A stretch of 64,000 nucleotides of DNA, taken from Candidatus Villigracilis saccharophilus (GTDB lineage Bacteria; Chloroflexota; Anaerolineae; Anaerolineales; Villigracilaceae). Positions 34,543 to 44,091 of this stretch are shown piece after piece. The notes beneath the pieces are model-generated. The model was not told where the DNA came from, made no database searches, and saw nothing but the letters and a program-made list of their open reading frames with translations. Numbering within the stretch: the stretch's first letter is position 1; each line of letters begins with the position of its first letter. The stretch spans positions 124,001 to 188,000 of the forward strand of contig JADJNA010000047.1 of NCBI GenBank assembly GCA_016709305.1, in the 5' to 3' direction. The position numbers and the translations under genes were made by a program.

Positions 34543-35469
34543 ATGAAAATCATAGATAAAACCCCGCTGCAAGATGCCCAAGGCCAGATCAGTTTTTTTG
34601 CCCGCGTTCAGGGGACATTGAAATACGGGTTCAACTGGTACGCCGAACTGGAAGCCCAAAAAGCTGTCATCGCGCAATTGGAACGCATCCTTGAAAAAGG
34701 GTTTGTGGTTATCCGTAACTTCACCCTGCCGGACAGCGAGATCGTCATCCCGCTGATCCTGATCGGTCCCGGCGGTGTTTCAGTGATCTATGTGACGCCC
34801 ATCAAAGGCTTCTTCGAGGCCAAAGGCGATCAATGGAACACGGTCATAAACGGGCGCGGACTGCCAGCCAGTATAAATTTAATTGACCGCGTCTGGAAAT
34901 TGACGCGGGCCTTCCAAAAATATCTTGAGATCCAAAAAGTTGACATGTCTGTGCCGGCCGAAGCGGTCTTGATCGCCACCGATCCCGGTGCCCATATTGA
35001 TTCCTTACGGCCCATGGCACGCGTGGTCATGAGCGATGCCATCAAGCAATTCGGGAGTTCGATCTTACAGGCACGCCCCATCTGGCGAAATGAATATGTT
35101 TACGATCTCGCCGACCGTTTGGTTGATCCGCGTCCGATCGACGAAGTCAAACCAGCGACAGCGCTCCCCTCCGCAAGCGGACAACCTGCCTCGCGCGCCA
35201 AAGCGATATTCAATGCCGCAGAAACATCCCAACCCTTCAACGCCAGCGAACTTGGTTTCGCGTTTGAAGACGGAGAAGCGCCTCCCACCTCACAACCTGT
35301 CGCGCCAAAATTAAAATCATCCGGCCCAACGCCAAAAACGAAAGTTGATGCCAACAAGGGAAAGATCCTTGGCTTGAGCAACCGGCAGCTTATTTTGCTG
35401 ATCGGCATGTTCCTTGTTGAATGTCTTGTCGTAGTTGGAGCTGGTGTTGTCATTTATCTGACCCAATAA
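34543..35469 (+). CDS. NERD-like domain protein with C-terminal membrane anchor
   Basis: A 308-residue protein. Residues ~40-180 resemble a nuclease-related (NERD) or similar restriction-endonuclease-like fold: VIRNFTLPDSEIVIPLILIG, GGVSVIYVTPIKGFFEAKGD. The Asp-Glu-x-Lys catalytic set is not clearly present. A Pro/Ala-rich linker leads to one C-terminal membrane helix (LILLIGMFLVECLVVVGAGV). Function is unknown. Confidence 0.6.
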   Translation: MKIIDKTPLQDAQGQISFFARVQGTLKYGFNWYAELEAQKAVIAQLERILEKGFVVIRNFTLPDSEIVIPLILIGPGGVSVIYVTPIKGFFEAKGDQWNTVINGRGLPASINLIDRVWKLTRAFQKYLEIQKVDMSVPAEAVLIATDPGAHIDSLRPMARVVMSDAIKQFGSSILQARPIWRNEYVYDLADRLVDPRPIDEVKPATALPSASGQPASRAKAIFNAAETSQPFNASELGFAFEDGEAPPTSQPVAPKLKSSGPTPKTKVDANKGKILGLSNRQLILLIGMFLVECLVVVGAGVVIYLTQ

Positions 35470-35475
35470 CTTGCA

Positions 35476-36207
35476 TTGACCCGTCCTTTTTTATCGATCA
35501 TCATCCCGGCACATAATGAAGAAACCCGTCTGCCCCGCACGCTGGGGCAGATTTTTGCATACCTAGAAATTCAACCCTACTCCTCCGAAGTCATTATTGT
35601 TGAAAATGGTAGTTCAGACCGCACGCTGGAACTGGCACTGGAGTTCACTGCCCAACACCCATCTTTGATAGTTATCCACGAAGAAAAACGCGGAAAAGGC
35701 AACGCTATTCAACGCGGTATATTATCGGCGCGCGGCGAATATCATTTTATTTGCGACGCCGACCTTTCCATGCCGATAGAGGAATTGCATAAATTCCTGC
35801 CCCCAAGGCTAGAAGGTTTTGATATTGCGATTGGATCGCGGGAGGCGCATGGAGCCATACGTTATCATGAACCTGCCTACCGTCATTGGGGCGGACGCGC
35901 CATCAACCTTGCCATTCAAATATTGATCCTGCCCGGACTGAACGACACACAATGCGGTTTCAAATGTTTTCACGCCGACACAACCAGGGACCTTTTTCGA
36001 CTGCAAACACTGACAGGCTGGTCTTTCGATATAGAACTGTTATATCTTGCGCGCCGAAAAAAACTGCGGATCAAAGAGATCCCGATCCAATGGTATTTTG
36101 ATCAAGATAGCAAGGTAAAAGCGGTCAACGATGCGCTGCGCATGATCAGTGATATTTTCCGCATTCACATCAACGCCCTGCGTGGAAAATATGGACCTAC
36201 CTCCTGA
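35476..36207 (+). CDS. GT2 glycosyltransferase, dolichyl-phosphate glucosyltransferase-like
   Basis: A 243-residue GT-A fold enzyme of the DPG synthase type: LSIIIPAHNEETRLPRTL, VENGSSDRT, KRGKGNAIQRGIL, FICDADLSMP (DxD metal site) and DTQCGFKCF. It likely moves a sugar from a nucleotide donor to a polyprenyl phosphate for envelope glycans or protein glycosylation. The start is TTG at 35476 with weak ribosome site. It overlaps the rnhB start by 17 bases. Confidence 0.88.
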   Translation: MTRPFLSIIIPAHNEETRLPRTLGQIFAYLEIQPYSSEVIIVENGSSDRTLELALEFTAQHPSLIVIHEEKRGKGNAIQRGILSARGEYHFICDADLSMPIEELHKFLPPRLEGFDIAIGSREAHGAIRYHEPAYRHWGGRAINLAIQILILPGLNDTQCGFKCFHADTTRDLFRLQTLTGWSFDIELLYLARRKKLRIKEIPIQWYFDQDSKVKAVNDALRMISDIFRIHINALRGKYGPTS

Positions 36208-36820
36208 CCTCGTTTACGAAAAAAAACTCTGGCAGACTTACAAATATATTGCGGGAATGGACGAAGCCGGGCGCGGCGCACTGGCTGGCCCCGTCTGTGT
36301 GGGTGCAGTCATCCTGCCGTGCAACGACCCGCGTCTGACTCAAACCCTGAGCGGGGTACGCGACTCCAAACAGTTGAATCCCCGCAAACGCGATCAACTC
36401 GCACCGCAGATCAAAGAGACGGCAACTTCATGGGGAATTGGATTTGCATCCGCCGATGAAATTGACACCTTGGGAATCGTGCCGGCCACACGCCTCGCGG
36501 CAAGCCGCGCAGTGGAAATGCTTCATTATTTTCCCGATTTTTTACTGACAGATTTCCGCCTCGAACTCCCTGAATTGGATGTTCCTCAAGCAGCTCTTGT
36601 CAAAGGCGACCAGCATTCCCTCAGCATCGCAGCAGCATCCATACTCGCAAAGACTGCGCGGGATGACATCATGCGTGTGATGAATATTGCTCATTTGGAA
36701 TACGGATTTTCAAAACACAAGGGCTATGGAACATCCCTTCATCTAGAAAAGATCAAAGCTCTCGGATACTCCCCCATTCATCGAAAGACATTCAAGATAA
36801 AAAAAAGCGGATGTTTATAA
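36191..36820 (+). CDS. rnhB: Ribonuclease HII
   Basis: A 209-residue RNase HII that removes ribonucleotides and RNA primers from DNA. The signature AGMDEAGRGALAGPV holds the first acidic pair; SGVRDSKQL and FLLTDF carry further conserved residues and the C-terminal Asp region is SILAKTARDD. The start at 36191 (MDLPPDLVYEK) is chosen inside the end of the glycosyltransferase gene; a longer in-frame start at 36149 would add unrelated residues. Confidence 0.95.
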   Translation: MDLPPDLVYEKKLWQTYKYIAGMDEAGRGALAGPVCVGAVILPCNDPRLTQTLSGVRDSKQLNPRKRDQLAPQIKETATSWGIGFASADEIDTLGIVPATRLAASRAVEMLHYFPDFLLTDFRLELPELDVPQAALVKGDQHSLSIAAASILAKTARDDIMRVMNIAHLEYGFSKHKGYGTSLHLEKIKALGYSPIHRKTFKIKKSGCL

Positions 36821-36831
36821 CATCCGCCTGT
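36804..36831. terminator. Bidirectional terminator between rnhB and LysM gene
   Basis: GCGGATGTT/AACATCCGC (36807-36815 and 36819-36827) overlaps the rnhB stop, with an A-run before and a T-run after. It serves both converging genes. Confidence 0.85.
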
Positions 36832-37670
36832 CATTTTTTCAATATGCCGCCGCTTAATTTTGTTTCAGGTCTGCCTGAACGCCAAGCATAATATCCCAGT
36901 CCAACCCCACCGAGAAGCAGCAATCCTCCAATAATACCGAACAAAGGGGAACTGCCGCTTGTGCTGCTTTCAGGTTCCTGATTACTTGTATCAACAACGA
37001 TATCCTTTGATTGGATGCCAAAATCCACAAAGGCGCGGTCACCGGCCTTCACATCCAGCACATATTCCAGTTCCATCGTCGGGTTGTAATTATCAGGAGC
37101 CGCCATTGAGATGGTGTATTTGCCCTCTGGGATGTTTGAAAAACATATTCCCTGATATACCGCGGGGTCGGCGGGAATGACAGTATCCAGTTGGGCGGAA
37201 TATTCGCCATTATTTTCCGTCAAACTGACCGCGCCGCCCGCAACGGCCGGCTCTGTTTCTTCTCGAAGCGCGTTACCGTTTGCATCATTAAAAAGCAAAA
37301 TGCATACTTCTGTTGTACCAATGAGCGGAGTGGGCGTTGCTGTAAAAGGCGACACCGTCGGCGACACCAAGACGGTTGGGGTCTCAACAACCGCAATGAT
37401 CCCGACCAGCAATTCCTGTCCTTCAATCAGCGTGCAATTCTCATCTAATTTTGAATTCAATTGGCGAAGCTGGTCAACAGAAATTCCGTTCAGGAATGCC
37501 ACACGCGTACAATTATCACCCGCCTGGACAATGTAAATAGTACGGCCATCCGCTCCGGGCGTAAGTGTGGGAGGTTGCTGCATCTGGGGCGCGGCGCCCG
37601 CAGGAAGCCACAATCCCAGTAAAAATAACCCCGCCAAGATCAACAAAAGAAAGAAACGTTTCGAATTCAT
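36831..37670 (-). CDS. Exported LysM protein with SdrD-B-like domain and membrane anchor
   Basis: About 279 residues from MNSKRFFLLLILAG. A signal peptide is followed by a LysM domain (YIVQAGDNCTRVAFLNGISV), a Thr/Pro-rich linker, an SdrD-B/prealbumin-like domain (CILLFNDANGNALREETEPA) and a C-terminal membrane helix (GIIGGLLLLGGVGLGYYAW). Likely a surface protein binding cell-wall sugars. Confidence 0.85.
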   Translation of the reverse strand: MNSKRFFLLLILAGLFLLGLWLPAGAAPQMQQPPTLTPGADGRTIYIVQAGDNCTRVAFLNGISVDQLRQLNSKLDENCTLIEGQELLVGIIAVVETPTVLVSPTVSPFTATPTPLIGTTEVCILLFNDANGNALREETEPAVAGGAVSLTENNGEYSAQLDTVIPADPAVYQGICFSNIPEGKYTISMAAPDNYNPTMELEYVLDVKAGDRAFVDFGIQSKDIVVDTSNQEPESSTSGSSPLFGIIGGLLLLGGVGLGYYAWRSGRPETKLSGGILKK

Positions 37671-37791
37671 CGGCGAAATTATATCAGGATTCAACGGACG
37701 GCTGATTCGAGCGGATGTCCAAAGTTATAAGAGCATCCGCCAGTTATAATATGGCGGAAACATATTACAGTTTTCACGCATCGGAGAGTCC

Positions 37792-38751
37792 ATGCTTCAG
37801 TTTGTGCTTCGCCGCATAACTATTTTTCCCATTACATTAGTGATCGCGAACTTTATCGGATTTGCCTTTGCCTTTGCAACCGCACCGATCGTGACAGCCA
37901 GCGATCCCTATTCGTTCGGGACGAATAAACTGCCGCCCGTTATGCCTGCCTATTTGGACTATCTGGGCAATATTTTCAAAGGCGATTTTGGTTCAACATT
38001 TACGAACGAGCCTGTGCTTGAAGCCATTTCCAGATTTGGCGGAGCCAGTCTTGGTTTGTTGGGAATCGCCATCACGATCAGCGTTATCCTTGGCATCACA
38101 CTTGGGCGTCTGGCTGTACGCCGCTTCCGCAGCGGAGTCGCTTCGTGGTTGACACTGATCTCCACCATCGGACTGGCATTACCGAGTTTCTACATCGCCA
38201 TTCTTTTGATCGCGCTTTTTATTATCATAACGATCTATGTGACAGCATCCGTAACGCCGCTGATTCCCTTTCAGGGATTTGGCTGGGATGCGCATTTGAT
38301 CCTTCCAGTGCTGGCGCTCACCATCCAGCCAACCGTCAAGATCGCACAAGTGACCGCGGGACTGCTTTCAGAGGAAATGGAAAAACAATACGTGGTCGCG
38401 GCAATGAGCTTCGGACATCCCTTCAAAATCATCAAAGAAAAATTTGCCTTCCGCAGCATCCTGGCGACAGTCGTACTGACCATCGCCGCGTCCCTGAGGG
38501 TCATGATCGCCGAATTGATCATCATCGAAAGATTGTTTAACTGGCCCGGCATGGGAAGATTAATTTCAACTTTATTAAGCAGGAATTCGCTTTCAGGCGA
38601 CCTGCTTGCGCCGCCAATGATCGCCGCCGTGTTAACTATCCTCGTCGGAGTATTTCTCCTGATCGATTTTCTGGCAACATTCCTCAGCCGCCTGATCGAT
38701 CCGCGTTTGCGCGCAGATTCAGAAATGAAATTTCAAGGCGCGCGATCATGA
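37792..38751 (+). CDS. DppB/OppB-like ABC transporter permease
   Basis: A 319-residue permease: one N-terminal helix (FVLRRITIFPITLVIANFIG) and a BPD_transp_1 domain with five further helices and the EAA-type loop VVAAMSFGHPFKIIKEKF. In DppB-type systems it partners a DppC permease, whose gene overlaps by 4 bases (ATGA). ATPase and binding-protein genes are not found nearby. Confidence 0.88.
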   Translation: MLQFVLRRITIFPITLVIANFIGFAFAFATAPIVTASDPYSFGTNKLPPVMPAYLDYLGNIFKGDFGSTFTNEPVLEAISRFGGASLGLLGIAITISVILGITLGRLAVRRFRSGVASWLTLISTIGLALPSFYIAILLIALFIIITIYVTASVTPLIPFQGFGWDAHLILPVLALTIQPTVKIAQVTAGLLSEEMEKQYVVAAMSFGHPFKIIKEKFAFRSILATVVLTIAASLRVMIAELIIIERLFNWPGMGRLISTLLSRNSLSGDLLAPPMIAAVLTILVGVFLLIDFLATFLSRLIDPRLRADSEMKFQGARS

Positions 38752-40961
38752 GGATACAGCGCAAAAAAACAAATTGGCCTTTACTGATCGGCGCAATTCT
38801 GGTTGGTTTCATGCTTTTCCTGGCCGCCTTTGGTCCCTCCTTTGCGCCGCAAAATCCAATGAAGGAGAACTATACCCTTAAAGTGGACGGCAAAATCCGT
38901 GTGCCGCCTTACCCGGCCTTTGAAGTCCCCGGCTATTACCTTGGAACAGACCGCTATGGGCGAGACATGTTCAGTCGCATTCTATGGGCTGTGCGTCCGA
39001 CCATGATCATGGTTGTCTCGGTGGCAGGAGTACGGCTTATTTTGGGGTTAATTCTGGGAATGGTCATTGGCTGGTCGGAGGGACGAAAAAGCCGATTTCT
39101 TGAATCACTGCTTTCGACTGCTTTATCCATCCCAATTTTGATCGCAGCGCTGATCGGCATTTTCATGGTCGGCGTGGATCGCGGTCTTTGGGCGTTCATT
39201 TTTGGGCTTGGATTAACCGGTTGGGCAGAGACAGCTCGCATGGTCAGCGAACAGACGCGCATGATCAAGACGCAAACTTTTGTCGAAGCCGCGCGCGCCC
39301 TCGGCGCATCCGACCGCCGCATTCTGTCTTCGCATGTCCTGCGCCAGATCATGTCATTGTTATGGGTGCTGCTTGCCTTTGAAATCAGCAGCACCCTGCT
39401 GGTTTCTGCGGAACTTGGCTTCCTGGGGTATTACATCGGCGGGGGCATCTGGGTGGAGATTTCCGATTTCAACGCGGTTAATGTCGAAGGCTTGCCTGAA
39501 CTCGGTCAAATGATCTCATCTTCATTGATCAAAATAACTGACCCATCCACATTGATCATCGTCGGCAGTGTGATTGGAATTGGTGTGCTCGGATTCAACT
39601 TGCTCGGCGAAGGACTGCGCATGCGCTTAAGTCAGGAATGGCTGCGCGGCGGTCGTCGTTTTAGATTTTTAACCGAAACCGCGGAAGAATGGCTGGAAGA
39701 AAATGTACTGCGCCCGGTTTTGTTCTGGATAGAATCGCACCGCACCGCGCTTGGAATTGCTTCTTTTATCCTGGTCATTCTCCTTGGCTCATGGCTGACG
39801 TTCAAGTCTCTTTATGTCAAACCGCTCATCGCTGCTGAGACACCCATTGCAAACAGCGCTCTTAAACATTTATGGGCAGCTGACCGAAGCGACGCATCTG
39901 GCACAATGTGGGTTCCTGTCAGCCTGGACTCCGCTCCACAACTTTTATGGACCGTTCGATTAACTAACGGCGCCGCAGGCAGACCGTCAGTAAAGGCAGA
40001 CGGAACGATCATCATTTCATCACGTGATAAAAAATTAATGGCGGTCAAACCAGATGGCACAATTCTGTGGGAAGCCCCGTTAGACGAGATCGCTGTCGGT
40101 TCGCCAGCATTAGATTCGAATGGCCGCATCATTGTTGCAGATGTAAAGGGCTCAGTCACCGCCTTTGATGAAAACGGGAATCGTTTATGGCGCACACTCG
40201 CATCATCCGGGCGTGAAGCCACCTCAGGTCCGATCGTGGATACGAAAGGAAATATCTATCTTACAGTCGTGGATACCGTCGCGGCCTTATCCCCTGGTGG
40301 CGTAGTCTTGTGGCGAACCCAGGCTGCGGAAACTTATTTGGAAGAGCCGCCGCGGCTCAGTCCCGATCAAAGCATGATCTTCCTGAAAAACAGCGCGATC
40401 GAAGCAAGCACTGGCGCTCTTAAAAAAATTGAACTTGCCCCGCCTCAGGAACTGCTCTTCACCGACCCGTCATTTTTTAGCGGCGCGAATAGCGTGAATT
40501 ATTACAGACTCGGCCATGAGATCATCGGCTGGCATTTCGAAGGCGCTGAGCTAAAGATCGACTCGCGCCAGACCTGGGTTCACGAAGGTACTGTCCTATT
40601 GCTGCCTTATGATCAGGGTGTGACCGCAGGCGGCCTGACCTGGTTCTACTACACCATGTTCGGAGCGGAGACGCGCATGATCTGGCTGGATGCAGAAAGC
40701 CGCGTCATCGGCAATTACTCCTTCCGCAACCCCAACCCGAAAGTGATCGCCATTGGTGAAAATGGTGAAGCGATTCTGTGCGGATCGGTCACGGTGCGGG
40801 TGAACTGCATCAACATCCCACCCGGCGTGGATGACCCAACCTGGGAAATTTCAGTAGAATCACCTGCACTGCTTCTCGGAGGCGCAATGGTTCCCGACCG
40901 TCTTTATCTTTTACTTGAAGATGGGCTGTACGCCCTCGAATCACAGGAGAAACAACCGTAA
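38748..40961 (+). CDS. DppC-like permease fused to a PQQ-like beta-propeller
   Basis: A 737-residue fusion. Residues ~1-310 form a DppC permease (YYLGTDRYGRDMFSRILW, EAA loop VEAARALGASDRRILSSHVL). A further membrane helix (ASFILVILLGSWLTF) is followed by an extracytoplasmic PQQ-like propeller with repeats such as VKADGTIIISSRDKKLMAVK and LDSNGRIIVADVKGSVTAFD. The stop TAA at 40959-40961 lies inside IS copy 2; before insertion the stop was TGA in an ATGA overlap with the hydantoinase gene, and the protein end (SQEKQP) is the same. Confidence 0.85.
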   Translation: MRIQRKKTNWPLLIGAILVGFMLFLAAFGPSFAPQNPMKENYTLKVDGKIRVPPYPAFEVPGYYLGTDRYGRDMFSRILWAVRPTMIMVVSVAGVRLILGLILGMVIGWSEGRKSRFLESLLSTALSIPILIAALIGIFMVGVDRGLWAFIFGLGLTGWAETARMVSEQTRMIKTQTFVEAARALGASDRRILSSHVLRQIMSLLWVLLAFEISSTLLVSAELGFLGYYIGGGIWVEISDFNAVNVEGLPELGQMISSSLIKITDPSTLIIVGSVIGIGVLGFNLLGEGLRMRLSQEWLRGGRRFRFLTETAEEWLEENVLRPVLFWIESHRTALGIASFILVILLGSWLTFKSLYVKPLIAAETPIANSALKHLWAADRSDASGTMWVPVSLDSAPQLLWTVRLTNGAAGRPSVKADGTIIISSRDKKLMAVKPDGTILWEAPLDEIAVGSPALDSNGRIIVADVKGSVTAFDENGNRLWRTLASSGREATSGPIVDTKGNIYLTVVDTVAALSPGGVVLWRTQAAETYLEEPPRLSPDQSMIFLKNSAIEASTGALKKIELAPPQELLFTDPSFFSGANSVNYYRLGHEIIGWHFEGAELKIDSRQTWVHEGTVLLLPYDQGVTAGGLTWFYYTMFGAETRMIWLDAESRVIGNYSFRNPNPKVIAIGENGEAILCGSVTVRVNCINIPPGVDDPTWEISVESPALLLGGAMVPDRLYLLLEDGLYALESQEKQP

Positions 40962-42184
40962 ACGAACCCCCCAGCTAAAGCAGGGGGCTTTGTCCCTGAA
41001 CACGAAGGTTCGAGACCATTGGCAGGTTTACTTCTGCCCTGACTGCGATATTCACAGCCGCTACTATGTCCGCATTGCCAGAGAAGTTGCAAGCGGTACA
41101 AAGGAAAACAGATTGAGACTTACGATTGGCTTTATCAACACAACCACATTCGGGGCAGATGCGCGAGGTGTTTCTTGGATCAACGAAGATCACAGGAACC
41201 CCCACGCGCTCAGCTTTGTAAACGATGTACTGCCTCAGTTGGTAGAACGACCAATTGGCATGTCTCGCTCTCTGCTTGCGTCCTTTTACGGGAGCCTCAC
41301 GGATACCGCCCAATTCTTCAAGGGCGATCGCTCGATGAGTGTCATACGCAATCTGTACGAGAATTTTGCTGATTCTATGGTTGGTTGTTTTTGAAAACGG
41401 GATTGAACGCCAGATATTTTCTTGAGTTTTCGTCTGGCGGATCTGGTCTGTTTCTTTTGCAAATTGCTTCTGCGATGTCCAAACTTTCGGCGCTTATCTT
41501 CGATCGCCGCGCCGCTGAACCCGCCACCGTCCGACGTCGCGGCGATCTGGACGAGACCCAGATCAACCCCCAACACCCCTTCCACGTCAATTGGCTTGGG
41601 TGTCTCCACCTCGCAGACAACCATCAGGTAAAACTTGCCTTTGACCAGACACAAGTCGCTTTCCCCATGCTGGCCTTTGAGCAATTCAAGCTGGCGTTTT
41701 CCGCAGGCAAAGGACAGCGTTTGTCTGCCCTCTACTGTCCAGATGCTCAACTCCATCCTGTCCAGTTTGTAGGTCAGGATGCGGTCATCAAAGCAATCGC
41801 GCCATGCGGCTTGAAAGTACGTTTGACTTTTCTATCCAGCTTATAAGCATCTGCAACTTTCGAGATGCAACGAACAACCACCTGTGCGGTCAAGCCAAAC
41901 ATTTCTTGACAGCGTAATATGTAAGTTGTGGATTGGAAATTGTTTGAATGTCTGATCATCTCACGCCTGTTCGCTGATGTGATTGCAGGCGGCGTTTGCA
42001 ACCTCAAGAGTTTTACGAAGGGCTTGCGCTTGTTCAGGCGTAGGCAGGAGTTTTATTTGAGCGATCAATTTCATGGCGTGATTATACCGTAACTTCAATC
42101 TATTGAAAATGCCCTAGCGAAAGTACATCGCCAGCGGCTATCCCTCTCCACTGCTAAAGCAGGGAGTTTCTTGCCGAGGTCTCG
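40958..42184 (-). mobile_element. IS605-family TnpB-only element, copy 2
   Basis: A 1,227-bp near-identical copy of the element at 24592. Oriented with tnpB, the left end CGAGACCTCGGC is at 42184, and the right end ...GTTCGTTTAC is at 40958. The left flank is again TTCAT, which on the plus strand is ATGAA, the start of the hydantoinase gene. Joining 40957 to 42185 restores GGAGAAACAACC-ATGAAT, a proper ribosome site and start. Confidence 0.9.
40975..42074 (-). pseudogene. tnpB: tnpB of IS copy 2, multiple frameshifts
   Basis: Same protein as copy 1 but broken by about four single-base losses in homopolymers: near 41384 (T6 to T5), 41790 (A4 to A3), 41905 (CC to C) and 41925 (T3 to T2) relative to copy 1. 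Fragments retain the RuvC Asp (GVDLGLVQIA), zinc ribbon CPECG and terminal GNADIVAAVNI. Real decay or sequencing error cannot be told apart here. Confidence 0.85.
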
Positions 42185-43597
42185 ATGAATATTCTGATCA
42201 AGAATGGTACGCTCATTACTGCATTCGAAACTTTTCAAGCCGATATTTTGATAGAGGATGAAAAGATCACGCGCATCGGACTTAATCTGGAAGCTGATTC
42301 TGCCCAAGTGGTGGATGCGTCGGGCAAGCTGATTATGCCCGGCGGCGTCGACCCGCACACTCATTTTGACCTGCCCATGTTCGGCACGGTCTCATCTGAT
42401 GATCATTACACTGGTCACAAAGCCGCGGCCTTCGGCGGCACAACCACCGTCATGGATTTTGTTGTGCAGGAACCGCAAGGTTTCAAACACTCAGTAGATT
42501 TGTGGATGCAGAAAGCCGCGAAAGCCGCCATTGATTATTCCTTCCACATGAACCTGACCCATTTCGATGACAATATCGCGAAGGAAATCCCTTCCTTGCG
42601 CGAGATGGGGATCACAACGCTAAAAGTATTCACAGCCTATAACGGAAAATTACGACTCGACGATGGCGGGATTTTCAAAGCATTAAGAATAGCAAAAGAG
42701 AACGGCATGCTCGTCATGGCGCATTGCGAAAACGGGGATGTGATCGACACCTTGATCTCAGAGGCGTTATCCGCAGGGCACACAACGCCCGAATGGCACG
42801 CGTTGACCAGACCAAGCTGGGGCGCAGTTGAATCCACTCTGCGAATGGCAGGCATGGCCGCAGAAGTTGATGCGCCGGTGTACATCGTCCACATGAACGC
42901 GGGCGGCGAAGCGGATATGCTGAAATATGCCCGCGAGCGCGGAGTCAAAGTCATGGGTGAAACCTGCCCGCAGTATCTGTTCTTCACAATAGATCACCTG
43001 CGCCGCACAGACGGCTCGAAGTGGATCTGCTCCCCACCCATGCGGACAGAAAAGGATAACGCGCGGCTGTGGGAAGGATTGCATGACGGCACAATTCAAA
43101 CCATTGGCACGGATCATTGCGCGTTCTTCTTCGACGGCACAAAACCGATCACCTATGAAGGCAAACAGATCGCCATCCCCGGCAAGGAATTGGGCAGGGA
43201 TGATTTCACCAAAATCCCCAACGGATTGCCCGGTGTCGAGGATCGCATGCCGATCATGTGGACGTATGGTGTGCGCGCCGGTCATATTACCGCAAATCAA
43301 TTCGTAGCATACAACTCTACCAACCCCGCGAAGATATTTGGCTTATATCCACGCAAGGGTACACTCACCCCCGGCGCTGATGCGGACATCGTGATATGGG
43401 ATCCCGAAAAGAAAGTGAATTACGGCGTGGCCCAATCCCATCAGCGTACCGACTACAACTTATATGAAGGCTGGGAATTAACAGGCTACCCTGAAAAAGT
43501 TTTCCTGCGCGGAAAACTCATCGTGGATGGTGATACATGGCTTGGCAAATCCGGTAACGGTCAATTCTTGAAACGCGGCGAAGGTGAAATTCTTTAG
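42185..43597 (+). CDS. Dihydropyrimidinase / D-hydantoinase
   Basis: A 470-residue cyclic amidohydrolase. Metal ligands: GVDPHTHFDLP (HxH), the carboxylated-Lys strand TLKVFTAYNGKL, MAHCENGD, YIVHMNAGGEADM and IGTDHCAFF. It hydrolyses dihydropyrimidines or hydantoins. The ATG at 42185 immediately follows the IS end; the native ribosome site (GGAG at 40946) is now 1.2 kb away, replaced by GAGG at 42176 within the IS. No dihydropyrimidine dehydrogenase or beta-ureidopropionase is nearby. Confidence 0.92.
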   Translation: MNILIKNGTLITAFETFQADILIEDEKITRIGLNLEADSAQVVDASGKLIMPGGVDPHTHFDLPMFGTVSSDDHYTGHKAAAFGGTTTVMDFVVQEPQGFKHSVDLWMQKAAKAAIDYSFHMNLTHFDDNIAKEIPSLREMGITTLKVFTAYNGKLRLDDGGIFKALRIAKENGMLVMAHCENGDVIDTLISEALSAGHTTPEWHALTRPSWGAVESTLRMAGMAAEVDAPVYIVHMNAGGEADMLKYARERGVKVMGETCPQYLFFTIDHLRRTDGSKWICSPPMRTEKDNARLWEGLHDGTIQTIGTDHCAFFFDGTKPITYEGKQIAIPGKELGRDDFTKIPNGLPGVEDRMPIMWTYGVRAGHITANQFVAYNSTNPAKIFGLYPRKGTLTPGADADIVIWDPEKKVNYGVAQSHQRTDYNLYEGWELTGYPEKVFLRGKLIVDGDTWLGKSGNGQFLKRGEGEIL

Positions 43598-43601
43598 AGC
43601 C

Positions 43602-43979
43602 ATGTCAACAAAAAAGCCGATCATCCATTGTGATGCGCTGGTAGTCCATTGTATGGACTACCGGCTGCAAAAATATCTGCAACCGTGGATAACGGTTCGC
43701 TTCGGGTACGACAATTTCGATATCATTTCACTGGCGGGTAGTGTGCATGATTATGAAATGGTTCTGAAATATGTGCAGCTCGCAGTGCGTATCCACGGCA
43801 TCGATACGGTCTGTCTTATCAACCATGAAGATTGCCGCGCCTATGGACGCGAGGGAACTTACAAACGCCACAAACACGATTTGCTAGACTCCCAAAATAA
43901 AATCACAGCCTTGTTCTCCGGCTTGAAAGTGGAAACCTTCTATTTGCATCTTGATGGAACATTTGAATCGATTTCGTAA
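43602..43979 (+). CDS. Short beta-carbonic-anhydrase-like protein
   Basis: A 125-residue protein with the beta-class motif pair: Cys17-x-Asp19-x-Arg21 (HCMDYRL) and His75-x-x-Cys78 (NHEDCRAYG), i.e. all zinc ligands and the Asp-Arg dyad. It is shorter than usual (about 200 residues), so the C-terminal dimer elements are reduced. Start at 43602 (MSTKKPIIHCD), 4 bases after the hydantoinase stop. The next gene is a SulP anion transporter, suggesting bicarbonate handling. Confidence 0.78.
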   Translation: MSTKKPIIHCDALVVHCMDYRLQKYLQPWITVRFGYDNFDIISLAGSVHDYEMVLKYVQLAVRIHGIDTVCLINHEDCRAYGREGTYKRHKHDLLDSQNKITALFSGLKVETFYLHLDGTFESIS

Positions 43980-44091
43980 CCTAACCATGCCTAAATAAAA
44001 TCAATAGTGATAAAATTGCCGTAGATAAAACAAAGGACGCCTTGGGGGAGCATCGAGCCTTTGTTAAAAAAACTTGCTTGGAGAATCAAAT

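Noticed and set aside
34543..35469. A functional NERD nuclease
   Set aside because: Only a loose resemblance; the catalytic acidic/Lys set is not clear, so nuclease activity was not claimed.
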